Below are positions 1 to 8,596 of a DNA stretch of 64,000 nucleotides, in pieces. The notes beneath the pieces were generated by a model. The model searched no databases and was not told the DNA's origin. It saw only the letters and a program-made list of their open reading frames with translations. Made by a program: the position numbers and the translations under genes. This DNA comes from Facklamia lactis (GTDB taxonomy: Bacteria; Bacillota; Bacilli; Lactobacillales; Aerococcaceae), in contig NZ_JACBXQ010000006.1 in the NCBI RefSeq assembly GCF_015863205.1, forward strand, positions 1-64,000, given 5' to 3'. Position 1 is the stretch's first letter. Every line of letters begins with the position of its first letter.

Positions 1-227
1 CTTACACATTTTGGTGTTTGTCTTTGTTCAGTTTTCAATGAGCTTCGTTGCCTGAAACGCTTTCCGCTGTCTCAGCGACAACTTCTATATACTACCATGT
101 ACCTGCTTAAGTTGTCAAGAACTTTTTTGAATGTTTTTTCATGTTCTTGTTTTTCGTCCATCATGGTACTTGGCGTTCGCTCGTGGCGACAAGAAATAAT
201 ATATCATGGTTCAATTATAAAAGTCAA
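1..227 (-). promoter_or_regulatory. Tandem promoters and leader of an rRNA operon leaving the left edge
   Basis: Read on the minus strand, two sigma-A promoters stand in tandem: TTGACT-N18-TATATT (-35 at 227-222, -10 at 203-198) and TTGACA-N18-TAGTAT (-35 at 118-113, -10 at 94-89). Downstream, at about 47-20, is the TTGAAAACTGAACAAAG element that Firmicute rRNA operons carry in the leader just before 16S rRNA. I infer that 16S rRNA starts just outside the window. The element also occurs in rRNA spacers, so the exact position within the operon is not certain. The short open frames in this stretch look non-coding. Confidence 0.6.
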
Positions 228-268
228 CAGCTATTTGAGAAAATTATTTTTATTTACCAGATTTATTT

Positions 269-332
269 TTGGGCACTTCCGATGTTCGTTTGCTATAATA
301 AGTCTAACTTCATTTTGAGGTCATTAAAGGAG
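269..332 (+). promoter_or_regulatory. Promoter and ribosome binding site of gshAB
   Basis: An extended -10 (TGC followed by TATAAT, 291-299) has a weak -35-like TTGGGC 19 bp upstream. The ribosome binding site AAAGGAG (326-332) lies 8 bases before the ATG. The promoter is divergent from the rRNA promoters. Confidence 0.5.
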
Positions 333-340
333 ATATATAT

Positions 341-2629
341 ATGAAAGAAAATCCATATCAATTTCAAGTTTCAGATATTATTCCGCTATGGGACTCTACA
401 ATTGGTCTTGAACGCGAAGCCTTACGAATAGATAAACAGGCTAACATTTCTATAAAAGATCACCCAAGCGAATGGGGAAGCAGAAGTCACCATCCGTATA
501 TTCAAACTGACTTTGCAGAAGGTCAAATTGAATTAATCACCCCTCCTTCTAAACAAATCAATGATATTATTTCTTGGTTTGACGCTTTACATCAAATCGT
601 TGAAACGACCATTAGTTCTGACTCCTACCAAGAACTACTTTGGCCATTTAGCATGCCTCCTAAGCTTGGTAATCTCGACCAAGTCAGAAGCGCTCAGCTA
701 GATGATCCAAAAGAATATCAATATCGCAAATATTTAATCGAAGTATACGGTAAGCCGGTACAGCTAGTTTCAGGAATCCACTACAACTTTCAAATCAATC
801 CGCAACTAATGGAAAAATACTTACCTAAAGATGAAAACTTAGCAATTAAAGCAAATAATGAAATTTATATGTCCTTCGCTCGAAAATATTTATATTACCG
901 TTGGGCGTTAACTTATTTGCTAGGAGCCAGTCCTTGCTCACCCTCTGAATACTTTACTAAATTATATGGAAAACCAACTCCTCTTCCAATGCGTTCTATC
1001 CGTCAGAGTCGCTACGGCTATCAAAACGACCCCTCCATTGAAGTGTCGTATGCATCGCTAGAAAATTTTGTAAATGATGTCGAAAACCATGTACAAAGCG
1101 GTAAATTAAGTGTCGAAAAAGAGCTTTATCGTGATGTTCGTATGCGGGGAGGCAAGCCTAATCGGGAGATGATCAGCAAAGGCATCTCATACATTGAATT
1201 CCGAAATTTCGATTTGAATCCTTATTCTAAACACGGTATAACAAAAGAGGATATTACTTTTATTAAAATTTGGCTAATTGGTTTATTAATCCATGATCAA
1301 GATGATATTGATGAGGACACTATTAACTTAGCTGACATCCGCAACCGTAAAACAGCAGAAGCCAATCCTTCTGAGCCTCTGCCTCATCCTGACTTGTTAG
1401 AAAACTTTTGGGGTACGCTAGAACAAGTTGCAAATCATCTTACTGACAAAGTGGATCTCGATATCAACCTCAAAGAAATAATGCAAAATAAAAAATCACA
1501 ATTGTTTAATCCAACTTTAACACCTAGCGCCCTCATTATGGCTCAATGTGACTGCCATAATGATTTCGTTGAATTAGGTTTAAATCTTGCTCACAAGCAT
1601 CAAAAAAACATTTTGATCCGGCCTTATAATTTACACGGCTTTGAAAAACTTGAATTATCCACTCAAGATTTATTAAAGCACGCTATTACTAAGGGCGTTA
1701 AAGTTGATCTGATTGACTCAAGCGAAAATATTCTTCGTTTAACTCATAATACGCAAGAATATTATATCAAAAATGCTAATATGACAGCTCTGGACAACCA
1801 AATATCATATTTTTTGATGGAGAATAAAGTAGCCACCAAAAAAATATTATCGGAAAAAGGGCTCGCTGTTCCACAAGGTTTCGATTTTACATCTTTGAAA
1901 CAAGCACAACAATCTTATCCTTTATTCAAAGGACGTCCCTTTGTGGTAAAACCTAAAAATACCAATTATGGCCTGGGAATCAATATCTTTCCTAATTCTT
2001 GCCCCGAAAAAGAATATCACGAAGCGATAGAAGAGGCTTTTAAACATGACTCTACAATTATAGTAGAAGATTTTATTCAAGGAACCGAGTTACGCTTTTA
2101 CATTCAAGAAGGTAAGACCCTTGCTATATGCGAAAGACAACCCGCTCAAGTTATCGGCGATGGGAAACATTCGATTGCCGAACTAATTCAAATTGAAAAT
2201 AAAAATCCTCTTAGAGGACAGAAACATTATGCCCCTTTAAGCTTTTTAAACTTAGGGAACATTGAAATCTCATTTCTAAAAAGCCAAGGCCTTACCTCCG
2301 AATCTATACCTCAGCAAGGAGAAAAAGTTTTACTCAGAAAGAATAGCAATGTCTCAAGTGGGGGGATTGCCATTGATCGGACTGACGTCGTGCACTCAGA
2401 TTATCTGAAAATAGCTGAGCTTGCAGCCACTAGTCTAAATACTGTTTTTTGTGGTATCGACATGATTATCAAAGATTATAAAAAAACTATACTAAGTCAA
2501 AATGATTATGCCATCTTGGAAGCTAACTTCAATCCAATGATGTCTCTACATATATTTCCTGCCATTGGAAAAAGTCGTCCTTTAAGTCAAGAGTTACTTA
2601 AAAGGCTCTTTCCAACAATGGATGAATAA
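341..2629 (+). CDS. gshAB: Bifunctional glutamate-cysteine ligase / glutathione synthetase
   Basis: It makes glutathione from Glu, Cys and Gly in two ATP-dependent steps, in the cytoplasm. The N-terminal half is a gamma-glutamylcysteine ligase, with the GLEREALR motif at residues 22-29 and an acidic/Gln metal-site stretch (TDFAEGQIELITPP) at 56-69. The C-terminal third (about 485-760) is a D-Ala-D-Ala-ligase-type ATP-grasp domain, with PFVVKPKNTNYGLGI and later acidic metal ligands. The length of 762 residues fits the fused GshF/GshAB enzymes of lactic acid bacteria and pasteurellae. The start has a good ribosome binding site. It is monocistronic between its own promoter and a hairpin terminator. 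Confidence 0.95.
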   Translation: MKENPYQFQVSDIIPLWDSTIGLEREALRIDKQANISIKDHPSEWGSRSHHPYIQTDFAEGQIELITPPSKQINDIISWFDALHQIVETTISSDSYQELLWPFSMPPKLGNLDQVRSAQLDDPKEYQYRKYLIEVYGKPVQLVSGIHYNFQINPQLMEKYLPKDENLAIKANNEIYMSFARKYLYYRWALTYLLGASPCSPSEYFTKLYGKPTPLPMRSIRQSRYGYQNDPSIEVSYASLENFVNDVENHVQSGKLSVEKELYRDVRMRGGKPNREMISKGISYIEFRNFDLNPYSKHGITKEDITFIKIWLIGLLIHDQDDIDEDTINLADIRNRKTAEANPSEPLPHPDLLENFWGTLEQVANHLTDKVDLDINLKEIMQNKKSQLFNPTLTPSALIMAQCDCHNDFVELGLNLAHKHQKNILIRPYNLHGFEKLELSTQDLLKHAITKGVKVDLIDSSENILRLTHNTQEYYIKNANMTALDNQISYFLMENKVATKKILSEKGLAVPQGFDFTSLKQAQQSYPLFKGRPFVVKPKNTNYGLGINIFPNSCPEKEYHEAIEEAFKHDSTIIVEDFIQGTELRFYIQEGKTLAICERQPAQVIGDGKHSIAELIQIENKNPLRGQKHYAPLSFLNLGNIEISFLKSQGLTSESIPQQGEKVLLRKNSNVSSGGIAIDRTDVVHSDYLKIAELAATSLNTVFCGIDMIIKDYKKTILSQNDYAILEANFNPMMSLHIFPAIGKSRPLSQELLKRLFPTMDE

Positions 2630-2642
2630 TACAACTAACTAA

Positions 2643-2691
2643 AAAAGCCATCAATCCGTACATTAATTTAACGAACGGTCTGATGGCTTTT
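2643..2691. terminator. Bidirectional terminator between gshAB and pepA
   Basis: An 11-bp inverted repeat (AAAAGCCATCA / TGATGGCTTTT) is flanked by A and T runs on both sides. It can end gshAB on the plus strand and the peptidase gene on the minus strand. Confidence 0.75.
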
Positions 2692-2751
2692 CTTGATTAA
2701 ATGCTTTTAATACAGAAGTAAATTTAAAAACATTTATCAAAAATGCTACCT

Positions 2752-3834
2752 CTAAACATTTTCATGAATTTGTTTAATTGTATCTGAATTCAATTCTTTA
2801 ACGACAGCTGTTACCAAACGGACCATATTAATATAGTCATCTTCATGAATAACTGAAGTATGGCTATGTAAATAACGAACTGGTACTGTAATTGCAATTG
2901 AAGGGATACCATTCAGACTTAAATGCTGAGAGCCTGCATCTGTTCCCCCACCTGGAATAAATTCAAATTGATATGGAATATTTTCTCTTTCCGCAATATC
3001 TGTGACAAATTCTCGTAAACCTCTATGGGCTATCATTGAAGCATCATACACAATAATTTGTGGGCCTTTACCTAATTTACTCATTGATTCACTAGAAGTC
3101 ATCCCAGGAGTATCTCCAGCAGTTCCTGTATCTAACGCAATCGAAATTTCTGGGTCTATCATATGAGTGGCTGTTTTTGCTCCACGTAAGCCAACCTCTT
3201 CTTGAACATTCGCACCCGAAAACAGAACCGTTTCGTGGCCTTCTTCCACTAAACTCTTAAGTACCTCGATCGCAACAGCGACACCGATTCGATTATCCCA
3301 AGCTTTTCCTAGTAAGAAAGGTGTTTCATTTAAACGTCTAGTTTCAATATACGGTGTAATCATATCTCCTGGCTTTATCCCCCAGCCAAGAATTTCCTCT
3401 TTTGAAGAAGCTCCTAAATCAATAAAGATATCTTTAATTTCCATAGGCTTTTTACGCGCTTCAGGAGTAAGTACATGGGGTGGCTTTGAGCCTGTCACAC
3501 CATGATAAGTTTTCCCCTCACGAGTTGTAACAGTCACTTGTTGCGCAAGAACAACCTGACTCCACCACCCGCCAATTGGGACAAATTTAATAAAACCTTC
3601 ATCTGTGATCTCTTTAACCATAAAGCCTACTTCATCTAGATGCGCTGCAATCATGACCCGAGGACCATTTGGATTACCAGTATGTTGAGCAAATATACCA
3701 CCCAAGCCATCCTGTAGATATTCTTCAGCCTGATCTTTGGTCTCTTCTTTGAATAATTGACGAACTTGGCGCTCATTACCACCAATTCCATTTACCTCTG
3801 TCAATTTAATTAATAACTCTTCATTTACTGACAT
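2752..3834 (-). CDS. pepA: M42-family glutamyl aminopeptidase
   Basis: A cytoplasmic di-metal aminopeptidase that removes N-terminal, often acidic, residues from peptides. The M42 metal and catalytic residues are all visible: H65 and D67 in AAHLDEVGFM, D180 in AWDNRIG, the Glu pair 212-213 in NVQEEVGLRGA, D235 in ALDTGTAG, and a late GGGTDAG segment with the final His. At 360 residues it has normal family length. It stands alone. The AGGCGGA ribosome binding site lies close to the ATG. The name pepA follows the lactococcal enzyme; substrate preference is inferred. Confidence 0.85.
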   Translation of the reverse strand: MSVNEELLIKLTEVNGIGGNERQVRQLFKEETKDQAEEYLQDGLGGIFAQHTGNPNGPRVMIAAHLDEVGFMVKEITDEGFIKFVPIGGWWSQVVLAQQVTVTTREGKTYHGVTGSKPPHVLTPEARKKPMEIKDIFIDLGASSKEEILGWGIKPGDMITPYIETRRLNETPFLLGKAWDNRIGVAVAIEVLKSLVEEGHETVLFSGANVQEEVGLRGAKTATHMIDPEISIALDTGTAGDTPGMTSSESMSKLGKGPQIIVYDASMIAHRGLREFVTDIAERENIPYQFEFIPGGGTDAGSQHLSLNGIPSIAITVPVRYLHSHTSVIHEDDYINMVRLVTAVVKELNSDTIKQIHENV

Positions 3835-3979
3835 TATTCCGCCTACTTTCTTTAATGATATATAATAATCTTATCAATTTAGCAAAAAGTAAGCAAAAAA
3901 GAATCATCTCACCATAAAGTAAGCTAGACTTAATCTAAACTCAAACTTTATCAGGATATTCTCCTTTTTTGGAAGCGTT

Positions 3980-5257
3980 TTAAAGGAGGCGACTCTTTTC
4001 ACTTTTATGTTTTTTAAACCATATTGGAAGATACAAAAAGATCATTCCTGAAGCTACAAGTATCCACACTCCCACAAGTAAGAAAAATTGTAAACCAAAG
4101 CCTTGCTTAATGACCAAAACTAACATGTAAAAAAATGTTTGTAACAACAAAACTTGTCCCAGCGCTACTTGTAAGGCTGATACTTGAAGCTTTTCATTAC
4201 GAACAGGATAAATTCTCTGAATCGGATGCATTTCATAATGTTTAGCAATTGGTAATAACTGTACTAAACTCAACCAGTAGCCTAGACCCCCTAAGCTTCC
4301 TACTAACCAAAGTGGTTTTTCCAATAATAAGATCCAAATACTGATAAAAATCGTCACTCGAATCCAAATACCACTATATGCATCATTTCTCATTATCGTG
4401 CGCAAATAGATGTATTGATAGTGATTATAGGGTTTTCTTGACATAAAATAGATCATAGAGTCCAAAAAAGCCCGACGAGAGATAGTTGGTTTAATTCGAG
4501 GAACATCTGCAAACATCGAAACAATTTTATAAAAGTTTGCTTGCTGTTTCTGAGCTTGATCTAGAGCATAAGAAAAGAAGATGCTTCCATTCCTCACTGT
4601 TAAATAACGATACAGAACTAGTCCTATTATGAACACACCTCCTAGAACCATGACTCTCAACGGAAAAGGAGTGGGTAAATAAAGACTCAAGCTTAAACAG
4701 GTGATATAAAAAATAGTAAAAAACCATTTAGACCACTTTTTTAAAAATGCTTTATCCACTTGTAAAACATTTAAATACTGCGCAAACAAGCTATTAATCT
4801 TATACAAAAGACTTATCCACATTAATAACCATAAATCCTCTAAAGTCCAAGCAGATATGCGGTGTATTAAAGGCATTAATAAAATAATAAATAAGGCCAA
4901 AATAGTGAGCGGCAAGATAGCCCCTACTATTAATCCCTTCTTCCAATAACCTAACCATTCCTTTCCTCTAGGTAAAAGATATGATTTATCTGGTTCAAAG
5001 TTTAACCATTTCACATCCCCTAAATGAAATGCAAAAGCTAAACCCAATAAAATAAACGTACTTAAAATTAATTTCTGATGACTCAACAAACCAGAATCAA
5101 GTTGGATCAATATTTCTCGATAAAATAAAGCCAAAAAACCTAATAAAACAAAAAGAATTATTGAAAAATGATCATTAAAAATGAGCCTGCCATATTTTCC
5201 GATTTCTTTAAGGTGTTGATCCAGCCTTTGTCGAAATAAATCATTTAATTCTTTCAT
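3980..5257 (-). CDS. ecsB: EcsB-family ABC transporter membrane protein
   Basis: The integral membrane partner of EcsA. It has about eight to ten hydrophobic segments and begins with the typical EcsB N-terminus (a basic amphipathic stretch, then IFNDHFSIIL before the first membrane helix). In Bacillus and Staphylococcus the Ecs transporter affects protein secretion, intramembrane proteolysis by RasP and competence; its substrate is still debated. The start overlaps the end of ecsA by 17 bases, so the two are translationally coupled. At 425 residues it is slightly longer than the Bacillus protein. Confidence 0.85.
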   Translation of the reverse strand: MKELNDLFRQRLDQHLKEIGKYGRLIFNDHFSIILFVLLGFLALFYREILIQLDSGLLSHQKLILSTFILLGLAFAFHLGDVKWLNFEPDKSYLLPRGKEWLGYWKKGLIVGAILPLTILALFIILLMPLIHRISAWTLEDLWLLMWISLLYKINSLFAQYLNVLQVDKAFLKKWSKWFFTIFYITCLSLSLYLPTPFPLRVMVLGGVFIIGLVLYRYLTVRNGSIFFSYALDQAQKQQANFYKIVSMFADVPRIKPTISRRAFLDSMIYFMSRKPYNHYQYIYLRTIMRNDAYSGIWIRVTIFISIWILLLEKPLWLVGSLGGLGYWLSLVQLLPIAKHYEMHPIQRIYPVRNEKLQVSALQVALGQVLLLQTFFYMLVLVIKQGFGLQFFLLVGVWILVASGMIFLYLPIWFKKHKSEKSRLL

Positions 5258-6008
5258 TCACACCATCCCGACCCACTAGGTTTAATCCTTCAGTCATTTG
5301 TATATAGATATCATCCAAGTTTGCTGTTGGATCATTAAACTGTGTTCTTAAATCTTCTAAATTTCCTTGCCCTACAATCTGTCCTTTATCTAACAAAAGA
5401 TATTGATCACAAAGCTTTTCTGCAATGGACAATACATGGGTAGTAAAAAGGATCGCTGAGCCCTTTTCAGCTCTTTCTCTTAACAAATCTGTAAATTGAC
5501 GAATTGCCAACGGATCTAACCCCAAAAATGGCTCATCAATAATAAACAACTTTGCATCTGTTATCAAGGCACAGACAATCATCACTTTTTGCTTCATTCC
5601 TTTAGAGAAATGAGTAGGGAACCACGATAAATGATCATCCAAACGAAAGATTTTCAATAAAGGCTTCGCCCGTTCCATCGCTATTTCAATTGGAATTTGA
5701 TAACCTAAAGCCGTCATTTCAATGTGCTCGGCTAGAGTCAACTCATCATACAATATAGGTGTTTCTGGTACATAAGCCAATTTACTAGCATAAGCTTGCA
5801 TGTCTTCACTCAGTTTCTCACTACAAACAGTAATATCTCCATTATATGGTAAAAGTAATCCCAAAATGGTTTTTAACAGCGTAGATTTTCCTGCTCCATT
5901 TAACCCGATCAAGCCGACAATCTCACCTTCCTTAATCTGAAAGCTAATATCTTTAATCACAGGCAGTCGACGATAGCCACTACTAATATTTTCAACGATT
6001 AACGTCAT
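5241..6008 (-). CDS. ecsA: EcsA-family ABC transporter ATP-binding protein
   Basis: The cytoplasmic ATPase subunit of the Ecs exporter. Seen: Walker A GLNGAGKST near residues 36-44, a signature region degenerate at FSKGMKQK, Walker B LFIIDEPFLGLD and the H-loop TTHV. The FSKGMKQK form of the signature is typical of this subfamily. The ribosome binding site is GAGGATG. It overlaps ecsB downstream and lies 17 bases downstream of coaBC, so the three may be cotranscribed. Confidence 0.88.
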   Translation of the reverse strand: MTLIVENISSGYRRLPVIKDISFQIKEGEIVGLIGLNGAGKSTLLKTILGLLLPYNGDITVCSEKLSEDMQAYASKLAYVPETPILYDELTLAEHIEMTALGYQIPIEIAMERAKPLLKIFRLDDHLSWFPTHFSKGMKQKVMIVCALITDAKLFIIDEPFLGLDPLAIRQFTDLLRERAEKGSAILFTTHVLSIAEKLCDQYLLLDKGQIVGQGNLEDLRTQFNDPTANLDDIYIQMTEGLNLVGRDGVNERIK

Positions 6009-6025
6009 GTAAGCATCCTCTTTCT

Positions 6026-7249
6026 TTACTCTGAATCAATCTCTTGATTGGTCACAACAGACCAAATCCTCCCCGCTAAAACTAACTTATCCATCACAGG
6101 TAATCTTTCAATCCTACCATCTCGCCCAATAATTGTCACTTTATTTTGATCCGAATTAAAGCCAATTCCAGCTTCAGAGACATCATTTGCTACCATCCAA
6201 TCAGCATTTTTACGCTCTAGCTTATCATGCGCATATTTCATGACATCTTGGGTCTCTGCAGCAAAACCAATCAAAACTTGCTTGTCTTTTTTCTGTCCCA
6301 GACTTGCAAGAATATCGGGATTTTCTACTAACTCCCAAACAACTTTTTGGGAATTTTGATTTTTTTTCTTTAGCTTCTGATCAGCCGGATTTGCAACCCG
6401 GTAGTCACTAACTGCAGCCGACATCACTACATAATCAGCATCCTCATAGAATAACAAAACTTTCTCATACATTTCACTTGCTGATTCTATCAAATGAGCG
6501 TTTACCTTCGGAATAGTAGGGAAATTTGCTTTACTGGTAATCAACTCGACCTCAGCTCCCAACCATGCAGCAAATCTTGCCATTGCAAACCCCATTTTCC
6601 CAGAAGAGTCATTGGAAATATATCTTACAGGATCTACCCTTTCAATCGTGCCTCCCGCAGTTATAATTACCTTCTGATCCTGTAATACTTGTGGATACAC
6701 AATGGAAGCTGCCATTGACTCTATTTGAATCACAATTGCTTCTATCTCTGGTAATCGGCCCTTCCCTTCATAACCTTCCGCTAGGAAGCCAGTGTCTGGT
6801 TCCATCATATGATTCCCATCTTGAATAAGTACTTCAATATTACGCTGAACCGCAGGATGATCATACATATGACTATTCATTGCTGGAACAATCAATTTAG
6901 GACATGTTACGGCTAATAAAGTTGTCGATACAATCTCATCTGCTATACCATTTGCTAACTTTCCAATTATATTAGCTGTTGCTGGAGCCAAAACGACCAA
7001 ATCACACCAATCGGCATAATGAATATGTTGCACGTGCTCAGCCTCATTCTCATCAAAAGTATCAACAATAACATTTGAACGGCTTAAAACTTGCATCGTC
7101 AAAGGAGAGATAAACTGAGTGGCTGATTCTGTCATCATGACTCGAACCTGTGCCCCTTTTTTGATTAATTGTCTCACTAATTCTGTTATTTTATAGGCGG
7201 CAATGCCCCCAGTCATCATAACGCCGATTCTTAAACCTGTTAAAACCAT
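6026..7249 (-). CDS. coaBC: Phosphopantothenoylcysteine synthetase/decarboxylase
   Basis: Catalyses two coenzyme A steps: joining cysteine to 4'-phosphopantothenate (CoaB) and decarboxylating the product (CoaC). The N-terminal flavoprotein domain opens with GIAAYK, then carries a catalytic-His region (LVVLAPATANIIGKLANGIAD) and PAMNSHMY. The C-terminal CoaB domain begins near IITAGGTIERVDPVRYISN, with AAVSDYR and KLKK later. An upstream in-frame ATG would add 13 residues, but AGGAGGGGG lies immediately before the start chosen here, which yields 407 residues and the usual N-terminus. The two halves are fused, whereas streptococci split them. Confidence 0.92.
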   Translation of the reverse strand: MVLTGLRIGVMMTGGIAAYKITELVRQLIKKGAQVRVMMTESATQFISPLTMQVLSRSNVIVDTFDENEAEHVQHIHYADWCDLVVLAPATANIIGKLANGIADEIVSTTLLAVTCPKLIVPAMNSHMYDHPAVQRNIEVLIQDGNHMMEPDTGFLAEGYEGKGRLPEIEAIVIQIESMAASIVYPQVLQDQKVIITAGGTIERVDPVRYISNDSSGKMGFAMARFAAWLGAEVELITSKANFPTIPKVNAHLIESASEMYEKVLLFYEDADYVVMSAAVSDYRVANPADQKLKKKNQNSQKVVWELVENPDILASLGQKKDKQVLIGFAAETQDVMKYAHDKLERKNADWMVANDVSEAGIGFNSDQNKVTIIGRDGRIERLPVMDKLVLAGRIWSVVTNQEIDSE

Positions 7250-7939
7250 TTTCCCCCTCCTAACTATCAATAATTCTATTGTATCCATCTCAACCTATGA
7301 GAGCAAATATAATTCGTGCCTCTTACATATTTAAAATCAATAGCTAAATACATTCAATTATAAAGTAGAGAATTGTTTTAAAGAAGTTCAATCTATATTA
7401 CTCAAACTTCGATTGCAAAAATTTTCCACGAAAATTAATGTATCCCTTCCTACTCTAAAAGAACTTAAAAGTTATTTAGCGAATACAAATTTCCCTTATC
7501 AAAAAAGTCAGAATTACGCTTATCAACCATATCTATTTAAGAATAAGGCTTTTATAATTTAAATTAAAAACTAAAGACCCCTCAATCTTTCTGATTTGTT
7601 AGCCTAAACCGGAAGACGAGGTCGAGCTATATTTGAACGAGCTTTGCCATACTGAATCAAAAATTAGGAATCTTTATGTTATCGACTAAAATCCAAAATT
7701 TATCTGATTTCCAAAATCATCCATCGAACCTCTATCCGTCCTAAAATAATCCAAATAAAAAACTCCCCTGATTGTTCCATCACAAGGGAGATCTATTTGT
7801 CATTAATAATAGTTAAAATTAATAATTAAAATCGTTGTTCTCAAGGATTATTTATCCATGGTTATTTTCTCTTACCATAGACGATTCAATATACAAATTG
7901 TCTAAAACATTCGTCACCTAAAGACAATTGAATCCCTCT
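7250..7939. other. Gene-poor stretch with a possible decayed coding fragment
   Basis: No intact gene is visible in nearly 700 bases. On the plus strand, 7368-7562 stays open for 64 codons without a start codon and reads like protein, with a Lys/Leu-rich helical stretch followed by a Tyr/Asn-rich end. It matches nothing I recognise and may be the tail of a lost gene or chance. The rest is AT-rich and includes the ywlG terminator. Confidence 0.3.
7754..7790 (-). terminator. Terminator downstream of ywlG
   Basis: On the minus strand a CTCCC...GGGAG hairpin with an inner TGAT/ATCA pairing is followed by TTTTTTATTT. It lies about 150 bases beyond the ywlG stop codon. Confidence 0.6.
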
Positions 7940-8479
7940 TTAAAGATATTGCGCTCGAGATCCTCCAACTAATTTAGGGCGTGAAGTTAATCCATTCACT
8001 CTAGCATGTCCCAACTTATTTTTTTCAAAACGTACTGGAATCTGAACCGCTTTAACATGCATTGCAATGTGTGTATCACCTATGTCTAAGCCTGAACTTG
8101 CGGATACTGACTCCACCATAACCGGATCACGAAATTGATTATAAGCTGCAACAGCCGATCCTCCTCCTGCGTGGATTGCTGGTATCACCGAAACAATTCC
8201 ATATCCCTTTTCCTTAGCAACCTGTTTCTCTATCACAAGAGAACGATTAATATGTTCGCACCCTTGAACCGCTAAATGAACTTTTAACTCTGAGAGACGC
8301 TCCAAAACCACCTTAATTAATATCTCCCCATATTCAGGATGGGAATCTTTTCCAATTCGCCCTCCCGCTATTTCTGAAGTGGACGATCCAAGGACAAACA
8401 CATCCCCTTCTTCAACTTTACCTTGGTAAAGTTGAACAACTTCGTCCATTAATGCATGAACCTCTTGTTCTAAGTTCAT
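7940..8479 (-). CDS. ywlG: UPF0340 protein, YwlG family
   Basis: A conserved Firmicute protein of unknown function (179 residues from the start chosen here; 170-190 is usual). Family landmarks seen: VLGSSTSEIAGGRIG near residues 33-47, AVQGCEHINRS near 82-92, IPAIHAGGGSA near 116-126, and SGLDIGDTHIAMH near 140-152. The Gly/His-rich blocks suggest a ligand or metal site, but no reaction is known. AAAGGAGGG lies before this ATG; an upstream ATG ten codons earlier lacks such a site. Monocistronic. Confidence 0.8.
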   Translation of the reverse strand: MNLEQEVHALMDEVVQLYQGKVEEGDVFVLGSSTSEIAGGRIGKDSHPEYGEILIKVVLERLSELKVHLAVQGCEHINRSLVIEKQVAKEKGYGIVSVIPAIHAGGGSAVAAYNQFRDPVMVESVSASSGLDIGDTHIAMHVKAVQIPVRFEKNKLGHARVNGLTSRPKLVGGSRAQYL

Positions 8480-8548
8480 ATCTAGCCCTCCTTTTGTAAT
8501 CCCTTTCAAACTGTAGTTCTATTATAACACAAGACTTTTTAATAGAGA

Positions 8549-8578
8549 CAAAAAAACACACCCCATTAAGAGGTGTGC
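8549..8578 (-). terminator. Terminator of pstS
   Basis: On the minus strand CACACC/GGTGTG arms with a 9-base loop are followed by seven T residues, less than 20 bases after the pstS stop. Confidence 0.8.
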
Positions 8579-8596
8579 AGTAAGATTCGATCATAA

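Noticed and set aside
53-66. cre-like element near the left edge
   Set aside because: Only the AAACGCTT core fits, without the outer TG and CA bases. It lies in an rRNA leader.
97-344. Two short plus-strand frames before gshAB
   Set aside because: They overlap the rRNA promoters and lack a ribosome binding site; composition is not protein-like.
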